From the NCBI RefSeq assembly GCF_023072615.1, contig NZ_JAKNRW010000021.1:1-64000 (forward strand): a DNA stretch of 64,000 bases, in the 5' to 3' direction. Within the stretch, counting starts at the first letter, position 1, and each line of letters begins with the position of its first letter. Source of the stretch: Pseudomonas violetae. GTDB taxonomy: Bacteria > Pseudomonadota > Gammaproteobacteria > Pseudomonadales > Pseudomonadaceae. A program made the position numbers and the translations under genes. The notes beneath the pieces are model-generated. The model saw only the letters and a program-made list of their open reading frames with translations. It searched no databases and had not been told where the DNA came from. This document shows positions 8,448 to 14,743 of this stretch, in pieces.

Positions 8448-8764
8448 GGCAACTCCTCTGCTGTTCTTGTCAGCGCCTTGGCCACCGCTTCATTGAGTTC
8501 GGTAGCATCAAGGCGCGAATTCAGTGCCCCGAAGAATTCACCGTCGCGCACTACAAACAGTGCGGGCAAGTGAAAAACCTGGTAACGCTCGACCACGCCA
8601 CCATTACTGCCGGCATCAATCCAGCACAGCCGGTCGACCGCCAGCTCCAACTTCGGTAATCGAGCCCGGGCAAATCGGCAACTGGCGCAGCCGACACTGG
8701 TGAAAATCACCAGAGAAACGCCGCTAAGCGCAAGCAGCCGCTGGTCGACATCGAAATCGGTCAT
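8444..8764 (-). CDS. Thioredoxin-fold protein with a CASC motif
   Basis: This protein of about 106 residues, if started at MTDFDVDQRL, has a thioredoxin fold. VSLVIFTSVGCASCRFARARLPKLE holds a CxxC motif of unusual composition, and FHLPALFVVRDGEF carries the cis-proline. It is probably a cytoplasmic thiol-disulfide protein, since no signal peptide is seen. It is translationally coupled to the PanE-like reductase and divergent from the PilZ gene, with about 64 bases between starts. The partner protein is unknown. Confidence 0.75.
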   Translation of the reverse strand: MTDFDVDQRLLALSGVSLVIFTSVGCASCRFARARLPKLELAVDRLCWIDAGSNGGVVERYQVFHLPALFVVRDGEFFGALNSRLDATELNEAVAKALTRTAEELP

Positions 8765-8828
8765 TTCCGATTCGACCACTATACTGGTGGAAACACTGTC
8801 AGATGGCCGACACATGGAGTCCGTGTTC

Positions 8829-9272
8829 ATGGGACGATTTCTTCCTCACCCTGACGATGTGCCTGTTGAATTAACGTTGCTCAAACATGAATGCATATCG
8901 CGGCAACGGCTGCACACTATCAGCCTCGGCGGCATGGCTTGCAATTACCACCGCGCCTGGCGCCATGGCACGGCGCTTGAAGTGCGCTTGCCGACCCTCA
9001 ACCCGGACCTGCGTTACCTGGGCTATGTAGCCTGGTGCCTGCGCCGCAAGCGCGGCTATCTGGTAGGCATAGCGTTTGTCGACGAGCAGATGCTGTTCAG
9101 CGCGAGAATGGGCGAACAGATTTGCCAGATCGAACGCTATTGCCGCCTGCATGAGCCGCAAAGTGAGCGCCAGGACAATCAGGCCCTGGCGCTTGAGTGG
9201 GTCCAGCAGCATGCCGATGAGTTCTCTCATGACACGGTCTGCAAGGCTTTTGCACACCCTGTGCTGGATTAG
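8829..9272 (+). CDS. PilZ-domain protein, candidate c-di-GMP receptor
   Basis: This 147-residue protein has an N-terminal PilZ-like part: HECISRQRLHTISLGGMACNYHRAWRHGTALEVRLPTL, then LRYLGYVAWCLRRKRGYLVGIAFVDE. The expected RxxxR motif is reduced to RQR and the second motif reads TISLGG rather than (D/N)xSxxG, so c-di-GMP binding may be weak or lost. A GGAG nine bases before the ATG at 8829 fixes the start; an ATG at 8814 lacks one. Confidence 0.75.
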   Translation: MGRFLPHPDDVPVELTLLKHECISRQRLHTISLGGMACNYHRAWRHGTALEVRLPTLNPDLRYLGYVAWCLRRKRGYLVGIAFVDEQMLFSARMGEQICQIERYCRLHEPQSERQDNQALALEWVQQHADEFSHDTVCKAFAHPVLD

Positions 9273-9277
9273 GGGGG

Positions 9278-9318
9278 ATTCTCCGTCAGTTTCCACGCCA
9301 CGAAAACTAACGGAGAAT
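9278..9318. other. Long stem-loop downstream of the PilZ gene
   Basis: ATTCTCCGT, one unpaired base, AGTTT pairs with AAACT, one unpaired base, ACGGAGAAT: 14 pairs with a single C/A mismatch and an 11-base loop. No T-run follows, so it is not a standard intrinsic terminator. It may stabilise the PilZ mRNA end or belong to the leader of the next gene. Confidence 0.6.
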
Positions 9319-9454
9319 GCCGCCTAAGCCACTTCTGCCCATTGTCGAGCCACGGTGTAACGCGCTAAGGTTCAGCTCCCCGACGCGCTTAATTTGCTGT
9401 GCTCCGCCGCGCGGGTTCGCTGGCGGCCAGCACCCGTGACCTGACGAGTAAACG

Positions 9455-10531
9455 ATGGCTGATTTACCGATCAACGACCTAAACGTCGCCTCCAACGAGA
9501 CGCTGATCACTCCTGACCAGCTCAAGCGTGATATTCCCCTGAGCGACGCCGCCCTGCGCACCGTCACCAAGGGGCGCGAAGTTATTCGCAACATTCTTGA
9601 TGGCACCGATCACCGCCTGTTCGTCGTCATCGGGCCTTGCTCGATCCACGACATCAAGGCTGCCCACGAATATGCCGAGCGCCTCAAGGTGCTGGCCGCC
9701 GAAGTGTCCGATACCCTGTATCTGGTCATGCGCGTGTATTTCGAGAAGCCACGCACCACCGTTGGCTGGAAGGGATTGATCAACGATCCGTACCTGGATG
9801 ACTCCTTCAAAATCCAGGACGGTCTGCACATCGGTCGTCAATTGCTGCTGGACCTGGCAGAGATGGGCCTGCCCACCGCCACCGAAGCCCTTGACCCAAT
9901 CTCCCCGCAGTATCTGCAGGACCTGATCAGTTGGTCAGCCATCGGCGCGCGCACCACTGAATCCCAGACTCATCGTGAAATGGCTTCCGGCCTGTCCTCG
10001 GCTGTCGGCTTCAAGAATGGCACCGACGGCGGCCTGACCGTAGCGATCAACGCCCTGCAGTCGGTTTCCAGCCCGCACCGTTTCCTGGGGATCAACCAGG
10101 AAGGTGGAGTGTCGATCGTCACCACCAAGGGTAATGCCTACGGTCACGTGGTACTGCGCGGCGGCAACGGCAAACCGAACTACGATTCGGTCAGCGTCGC
10201 ACTGTGCGAGCAAGCGCTGAACAAAGCCAAGATCAAACCGAACATCATGGTCGACTGCAGCCACGCCAACTCCAACAAGGACCCGGCCCTGCAACCGCTG
10301 GTGATGGAGAACGTCGCCAACCAAATCCTTGAAGGCAACCAGTCGATCATCGGCCTGATGGTCGAAAGTCACCTGAACTGGGGTTGCCAGGCCATTCCGA
10401 AGGATCTCGCCGACCTGCAATACGGCGTGTCGATCACCGACGCCTGCATCGACTGGTCTGCCACTGAAACCACCTTGCGCAGCATGCATGCCAAGCTCAA
10501 GGACGTGCTGCCAAAACGCGATCGCGGATGA
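9455..10531 (+). CDS. 3-deoxy-7-phosphoheptulonate (DAHP) synthase, class I
   Basis: This 358-residue enzyme condenses phosphoenolpyruvate and erythrose-4-phosphate, the first step of aromatic amino-acid synthesis. Class I (AroFGH-type) signatures are present: VVIGPCSIHD, VYFEKPRTTVGWKGLINDP, GARTTESQTHREMASGLSSAVGFKNGTDG and IMVDCSHANSNKDP, containing the metal and phosphate ligands. Which amino acid inhibits it cannot be read with confidence. A GC-rich hairpin (CGGGT/ACCCG and GCTGG/CCAGC, 9412-9436) lies about 18 bases before the ATG and could affect translation. A strong terminator follows. Confidence 0.95.
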   Translation: MADLPINDLNVASNETLITPDQLKRDIPLSDAALRTVTKGREVIRNILDGTDHRLFVVIGPCSIHDIKAAHEYAERLKVLAAEVSDTLYLVMRVYFEKPRTTVGWKGLINDPYLDDSFKIQDGLHIGRQLLLDLAEMGLPTATEALDPISPQYLQDLISWSAIGARTTESQTHREMASGLSSAVGFKNGTDGGLTVAINALQSVSSPHRFLGINQEGGVSIVTTKGNAYGHVVLRGGNGKPNYDSVSVALCEQALNKAKIKPNIMVDCSHANSNKDPALQPLVMENVANQILEGNQSIIGLMVESHLNWGCQAIPKDLADLQYGVSITDACIDWSATETTLRSMHAKLKDVLPKRDRG

Positions 10532-10550
10532 TCACTGTTTTGCACGCATA

Positions 10551-10580
10551 AAAAAACGCCGGGCTTACCCGGCGTTTTTT
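10551..10580. terminator. Bidirectional terminator after DAHP synthase
   Basis: AAAAAACGCCGGG, loop CTTA, CCCGGCGTTTTTT: a 13-bp stem serving the DAHP synthase and the convergent GNAT gene. Confidence 0.93.
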
Positions 10581-10591
10581 TGGCGTTGCGT

Positions 10592-10879
10592 TTACTGACT
10601 CAGCTTCGCGGCATGCCGCTGGTGACGTTCCATGTAGCGCTCGACATAGGAGCACGATGGAATGACCGTGTAGCCCATTTCCTCGGCGTACTGCAGCGCC
10701 TGCTCGGTCAACGCTGCGGCAATACCGCGGCCACGCAGCGCGTTGGGCACAAATGTACGGTAAATATCCAGGGTCTGTTTACCCAGATCCATATAGGTCA
10801 GGTAGGCACGATGACCGTCCACATTGGTCTCGAACTGATGACCAGCCTGGTCATGGTGGATGGACAACGCCTCGCTCAT
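10592..10879 (-). CDS. Small GNAT-family N-acetyltransferase (YjdJ type)
   Basis: This 95-residue protein of the short acetyltransferase group has YLTYMDLGKQTLDIYRTFVPNALRGRGIAAALTEQALQYAEEMGYTVIPSCSYVERYM. The acetyl-CoA loop is RGRGIAAAL, and the PSCSYVERY ending is typical of this short group. Substrate unknown. The ATG at 10879 is preceded by GAGGAG. Convergent with DAHP synthase. Confidence 0.88.
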   Translation of the reverse strand: MSEALSIHHDQAGHQFETNVDGHRAYLTYMDLGKQTLDIYRTFVPNALRGRGIAAALTEQALQYAEEMGYTVIPSCSYVERYMERHQRHAAKLSQ

Positions 10880-11365
10880 CACTACTCCTCGCGGGTCTTG
10901 AATTATGACCCCTACCTTACCGATGTTTTTCCGGCGAAGGAACATCTACGCCACCCCGTGCCTGAAAGGACACCGAGAAGAGCCGCACAAATCTCGCGCA
11001 ACCGGGCACGTACAAATAGTAGGCACCATTGGCAAAAATGCTCAAGGTACGCTCGTCATCACGCAGGTTGGCGGGTGCTGCTCCGGGTGACGCAGGGACG
11101 TCTCGACCGGGGATTTCCCGCAGTCGATTACCTGAACATTGCCGAATGTTGAGACTTAAGACGAGCGCCCGTTGTTAAAGTCACCTCAACTAGCAGAAAG
11201 ATAGGCGAGGTGCCGCACAAATCCCGAACAAAAGTGTAGACGAAATCATTTAGACGTACTTTACCCAAGACCGCAAAAACAGCGCTGCGGATCGGCAATT
11301 TTTCCGGCCGGCTCGCTCAGTTCGGGGCTTGCAGCTGGATATTTTTTAAACAACGCAGTTAAAAG
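10880..11365. other. Non-coding stretch upstream of oprI
   Basis: No convincing gene is visible on either strand in this part of the roughly 630-base gap. A 12-base exact repeat, GCCGCACAAATC, occurs at 10982-10993 and 11212-11223. The 3' end turns AT-rich and leads into the oprI promoter. Confidence 0.5.
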
Positions 11366-11394
11366 TTGCTCGAAAAAGAATCAACGCCTACAAT
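11366..11394 (+). promoter_or_regulatory. oprI promoter (sigma70 type)
   Basis: TTGCTC at 11366-11371 and TACAAT at 11389-11394 are separated by 17 bases in AT-rich DNA. Transcription from here would give a leader of about 115 bases before oprI, a gene expected to be very highly expressed. Confidence 0.6.
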
Positions 11395-11515
11395 TTTTTT
11401 TGCTTCTTGCTACACGTCAGTTTACTTACTACAAGTAATGGGTAGTATGTACGCCGGCTATTTCCTCACTCTGAGGAGACAGCTACTTAATAGAAAGTCC
11501 TTGAAGGGGAACACG

Positions 11516-11767
11516 ATGAACAACGTTCTGAAATTCTCTGCTCTGGCCCTGGCCGCAGTTCTGGCTACCGGTTGCAGCAGCGCATCGAAAGAAACCGAAG
11601 CACGTCTGACTGCTACCGAAGACGCAGCAGCTCGCTCCCAGGCTCGTGCAGACGAAGCTTACCGTAAAGCTGATGAAGCTCTGGCTGCTGCTCAAAAAGC
11701 ACAACAGACTGCTGACGAAGCTAACGAGCGCGCTCTGCGCATGCTCGACAAAGCTAGCCGCAAGTAA
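11516..11767 (+). CDS. oprI: OprI, major outer-membrane lipoprotein (Lpp-like)
   Basis: This 83-residue lipoprotein has a signal peptide ending in the lipobox ATGC, then a Lpp-like heptad-repeat helix full of Ala (TEARLTATEDAAARSQARADEAYRKADEALAAAQKAQQTADEANERA) and a C-terminal MLDKASRK whose final lysine suits covalent attachment to peptidoglycan. In Pseudomonas it trimerises at the outer membrane. The start at 11516 has AAGGGGAA upstream; codon use is strongly biased, as expected for a highly expressed gene. A strong terminator follows. Confidence 0.98.
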   Translation: MNNVLKFSALALAAVLATGCSSASKETEARLTATEDAAARSQARADEAYRKADEALAAAQKAQQTADEANERALRMLDKASRK

Positions 11768-11789
11768 TAATCCTTCGGGATTGTTATCA

Positions 11790-11819
11790 AGCCGACCCAT
11801 TTTTGGGTCGGCTTTTTTA
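11790..11819 (+). terminator. Intrinsic terminator of oprI
   Basis: AGCCGACCCA, loop TTTT, TGGGTCGGCT followed by TTTTTT. Confidence 0.95.
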
Positions 11820-11890
11820 TTGCCTGAGTTTTCCTGCAGACAATAAAAAACCCGTCGACGCGATTCACGTCGACGGGCGATTCGAGACGC

Positions 11891-12862
11891 CTATTGCTGC
11901 AGGTCGATCGGCGAACTGGTCACCATCGGCGCTGCATCATTGGGTACGGCGATCTCCACTGGCAAGCCATCTTCGGCAGCGACCACATCACGCACCACAT
12001 CCCAGTTCATGCGCAGGTTGTTGGTGATGTCCTCACGCTTGAGCATCGCGTTGATTACCGCCGTGTGCTTGTCGACCACCGACGGGTTGCCGTTATCATC
12101 CAGCGGCGTGTGCGCCTCGAGGTAGACCTTGCCGCCACTCACGCCGAATTTGTACGGGTCGTTGATGATGCGCACCGAGGTACCCACCGGCACCATGCTC
12201 GCCATTTCCAGGACATTATTGTTGAACATGCGGAAGCAACCATGACTGGTACGCATGCCGATGCCAAACTTCTTGTTCGAGCCGTGGATCAGGTAGCCCG
12301 GGGTGCCCAGGTTGAACTTGAACGGGCCCAGTGGGTTATCCGGCCCGGCCGGCACGACGTTAGGCAGTGGATCACCATCGGCAAGGTGCTCGGCCTTGAT
12401 CGACGCAGGCGGCGTCCAGGTCGGATTAGGTGTCTTGGCAGTGATGGTCGTGTGGGCAATCGGCGAGCCCCAGCCTTCACGACCAATGCCCAGCGGGAAG
12501 GTGTACACCACGTCCCGGCCTTTGGGGTAGTAATAGAGGCGGTATTCGGCCAGGTTGATCACGATGCCTTCACGAGGCCCTGGGGGCAGGATGAAGCGAG
12601 TCGGCAGAATGATTTCGGTACCAGCGCCAGGCAGCCAGGCGTCGACGCCCGGGTTGGCGGCGATCATTTCCGAATAGCCCAAGTCGTAGGTGGTACCAAG
12701 GTCGGCGAAGGTATCTTCGTACTTGGCCTTGATCACTTGTACCTGACCAATGATGTCTTCACCGGGCGGCGGAAGGGGCAACTCCAAGGCTGCCACGGGA
12801 CCTGCGGCACAGAGCGCGGCAAGAGTCAGGCAGCGGGTGACGACGGGAAAGCGCGGCAACAT
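11891..12862 (-). CDS. L,D-transpeptidase (YkuD domain) with LysM-like N-terminus
   Basis: This periplasmic enzyme of about 323 residues has a signal peptide (MLPRFPVVTRCLTLAALCAAGPVAA). A LysM-like peptidoglycan-binding part at about 35-85 includes YEDTFADLGTTYDLGYSEMIAANPGVDAWLPGAGTEIILP. The YkuD catalytic domain has SHGCFRMFN, with Cys209 as nucleophile and a preceding IHGSNK. Members form 3-3 cross-links or attach lipoproteins to peptidoglycan. It stands next to oprI, a candidate substrate, but that link is inference. I chose 12862 since AAGGA lies nine bases upstream; an ATG at 12880 is possible. Confidence 0.92.
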   Translation of the reverse strand: MLPRFPVVTRCLTLAALCAAGPVAALELPLPPPGEDIIGQVQVIKAKYEDTFADLGTTYDLGYSEMIAANPGVDAWLPGAGTEIILPTRFILPPGPREGIVINLAEYRLYYYPKGRDVVYTFPLGIGREGWGSPIAHTTITAKTPNPTWTPPASIKAEHLADGDPLPNVVPAGPDNPLGPFKFNLGTPGYLIHGSNKKFGIGMRTSHGCFRMFNNNVLEMASMVPVGTSVRIINDPYKFGVSGGKVYLEAHTPLDDNGNPSVVDKHTAVINAMLKREDITNNLRMNWDVVRDVVAAEDGLPVEIAVPNDAAPMVTSSPIDLQQ

Positions 12863-13037
12863 CCGGAAAATCCTTCGCATGATCGACAAGGTATAAGAAC
12901 GCGATTGTACACTGGCGCTTTGGTATTCGGGGAGACGCACCGATAGAGCGCGCATTGGCTGGGGGCTTGGTGGGTGGGGGGTTCGGTTTTTCTGGAAACC
13001 CCTGCTAACGAATTCGCCCTGACTTTCTGGGATATGT

Positions 13038-13076
13038 GGGATGTGTGGGAGCAAAGCTGGCTCGCGATGGCGGCCT
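13038..13076. repeat. Single REP-like half element
   Basis: TGTGTGGGAGCAAAGCTGGC followed by TCGCGATGGCGGCC matches the left half of the GGGAGC-N-GCTCGCGA intergenic palindromes found elsewhere here, without a clear right partner. Confidence 0.5.
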
Positions 13077-13093
13077 CAGGTGTACATCAAAGC

Positions 13094-13387
13094 TCAAAGC
13101 TCAAACCGTAACTCCGGCCAGATCGGCGAAGTCCCGCGCTTCTGCGATTCCAGAATCGCACGGCACAACGAACACAGGCGCTGGTCCTGAAAAACCCGAC
13201 GATCCACGCTCGACCAGCGCGGCTGCGCCGGCAGAAGGCTGCCGCAGAGAGTCCGGTCGGCCGAGCCGCCCAGTTCAAGCTGTCGGGTCACCAGATGCAC
13301 CCGCACTTCCTGGCAGGCGAACAGATCCAGCTGCTCGTCAGGCTCGATCAGTTGATAGGCGAAAAGTGACCAGGCGGGACGCGGCAT
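13094..13387 (-). CDS. Small conserved hypothetical protein with a CSLC motif
   Basis: This protein of about 97 residues starts MPRPAWSLFAYQLIEPDEQLDLFACQEVRVH, with GGAG seven bases before the ATG. The C-terminal RRVFQDQRLCSLCRAILESQKRG carries a CxxC that might bind a metal with the upstream cysteines (FAC, TLC). No membrane segment. It lies between the L,D-transpeptidase and tesA. I do not recognise a function. Confidence 0.7.
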   Translation of the reverse strand: MPRPAWSLFAYQLIEPDEQLDLFACQEVRVHLVTRQLELGGSADRTLCGSLLPAQPRWSSVDRRVFQDQRLCSLCRAILESQKRGTSPIWPELRFEL

Positions 13388-13443
13388 CGGGGGCTCCAAA
13401 TCGGGGGCGCCACCTTAGCCGAAACGCAGCCACTAGAAAAGCG

Positions 13444-14049
13444 TCAAAGCAGCGGTTTCAGTGTCGGCCAGACATTTTCCACCAACTTGCCCTGAGCCCC
13501 TGCAGCCGGGTGCAGGCCGTCGCTTTGCATCAGGTCCGGATGTCCACCCACGCCGTCGAGAAAAAAGGGGACCAGCGGGATTTTTTTCTCGTCGGCCACG
13601 GCACTGTAGACCTCGGCAAAAGCCTTGGTATAGCGAACACCATAATTCGGGGGTAGTTGCATGCCCAGCAGCAACACTTTTGCCCCGCTGGCGCGTGAGC
13701 TGTCGATCATCGACGCAAGATTTTGTTGCAATTGAGTTGGGAGCAACCCGCGCAAGCCATCATTGCCACCCAGCTCAAGGATCACCAACTCGGGCTTATG
13801 CTCTGCAAGCAGCGCTGGCAGGCGCGCCTGGCCTCCGGCACTGGTGTCGCCACTGATGGACGCATTGACCACCTTATCGTCGAAACCTTCGCGCTTGAGC
13901 CGCTGCTCAAGCAAAGACACCCAGCCCAAGCGGGTATCCAGGCCGAAACCCGCGCTGATACTATCGCCAACGATCAGGACAGTACCCGCCGCTGCGTTCT
14001 GGGCCATGCACATCAAGGCCAGGCCAGCACTCAAAAACCACACTCGCAT
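13444..14049 (-). CDS. tesA: TesA, periplasmic SGNH esterase / thioesterase I / lysophospholipase
   Basis: This 201-residue enzyme has a signal peptide (MRVWFLSAGLALMCMAQNAAA) and the SGNH blocks: IVGDSISAGFG (Ser30 nucleophile), the Gly in SGDTSAGG, LGGNDGLRG (Asn), and SDGLHPAAGAQ (Asp/His pair). The family hydrolyses acyl-CoA, aryl esters and lysophospholipids in the periplasm. The long open frame upstream is not coding: the ATG at 14049 has GGAG before it. The start is only 10 bases from that of the divergent ABC ATPase, the tesA-ybbA arrangement also known in enterobacteria. Confidence 0.96.
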   Translation of the reverse strand: MRVWFLSAGLALMCMAQNAAAGTVLIVGDSISAGFGLDTRLGWVSLLEQRLKREGFDDKVVNASISGDTSAGGQARLPALLAEHKPELVILELGGNDGLRGLLPTQLQQNLASMIDSSRASGAKVLLLGMQLPPNYGVRYTKAFAEVYSAVADEKKIPLVPFFLDGVGGHPDLMQSDGLHPAAGAQGKLVENVWPTLKPLL

Positions 14050-14059
14050 CGGATTCTCC

Positions 14060-14743
14060 ATGGGCTCAAGCATTCTCACCGCGAAGAACCTCAGCAAAGT
14101 GGTACCCAGCGCGGAAGGTGAACTGACTATCCTGCACGAACTCAGCCTGGAACTGAACAAGGGCGATAGCTTGGCTATCGTCGGCGCCTCAGGATCAGGC
14201 AAATCCACCCTCCTCGGTTTGCTCGCCGGCCTCGACCTGCCCAGCAGTGGCGAAGTCACGCTGGCCGGCCAGCCCTTGAGCAATCTTGATGAAGACCAGC
14301 GCGCGCGCATCCGGGCCGAACACGTCGGCTTCGTGTTCCAGTCGTTCCAACTGCTCGACAGCCTCAATGCCCTGGAAAATGTCATGCTGCCGCTGGAACT
14401 GGACGGTCGCAAGGATGCCCGCGAACGGGCCACGCAGTTGTTGCAGCGGGTAGGCCTGGGCCAGCGACTGACCCACTCTCCGCGCCAGCTCTCCGGCGGC
14501 GAACAGCAACGGGTGGCGATTGCCCGTGCTTTCGCTGCCGAGCCTGACGTACTGTTTGCCGACGAGCCCACGGGCAACCTCGACAGCCACACTGGCGAGC
14601 GCATCAGCGACCTGCTGTTCGAACTCAACAAGGAGCGCGGCACCACCCTGGTGCTGGTGACTCACGACGAACGCCTGGCACACCGCTGCCGGCGCCTGAT
14701 CCGCCTTGAAGCCGGCCTGCTGGTCGCCCCTCTGGAGCCTTGA
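14060..14743 (+). CDS. ABC transporter ATP-binding protein (YbbA/LolD type)
   Basis: This 227-residue ATPase has Walker A GASGSGKST, Q-loop FVFQSFQL, signature LSGGEQQRVAIARA, Walker B DVLFADEPTGNLD and H-loop VTHDE. It belongs to the LolD/MacB-like group that pairs with FtsX-fold permeases, here the next gene, which starts in the stop codon of this one (TGATG). Substrate unknown; E. coli YbbA-YbbP, next to tesA, is the matching system. The start at 14060 reads MGSSILTAKNLSKVV; its leader overlaps that of tesA. Confidence 0.93.
   Translation: MGSSILTAKNLSKVVPSAEGELTILHELSLELNKGDSLAIVGASGSGKSTLLGLLAGLDLPSSGEVTLAGQPLSNLDEDQRARIRAEHVGFVFQSFQLLDSLNALENVMLPLELDGRKDARERATQLLQRVGLGQRLTHSPRQLSGGEQQRVAIARAFAAEPDVLFADEPTGNLDSHTGERISDLLFELNKERGTTLVLVTHDERLAHRCRRLIRLEAGLLVAPLEP

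Noticed and set aside
13444..14646. 400-codon version of tesA
   Set aside because: The first 199 codons overlap the divergent ABC ATPase antisense; TesA begins with its signal peptide at 14049 behind a GGAG.
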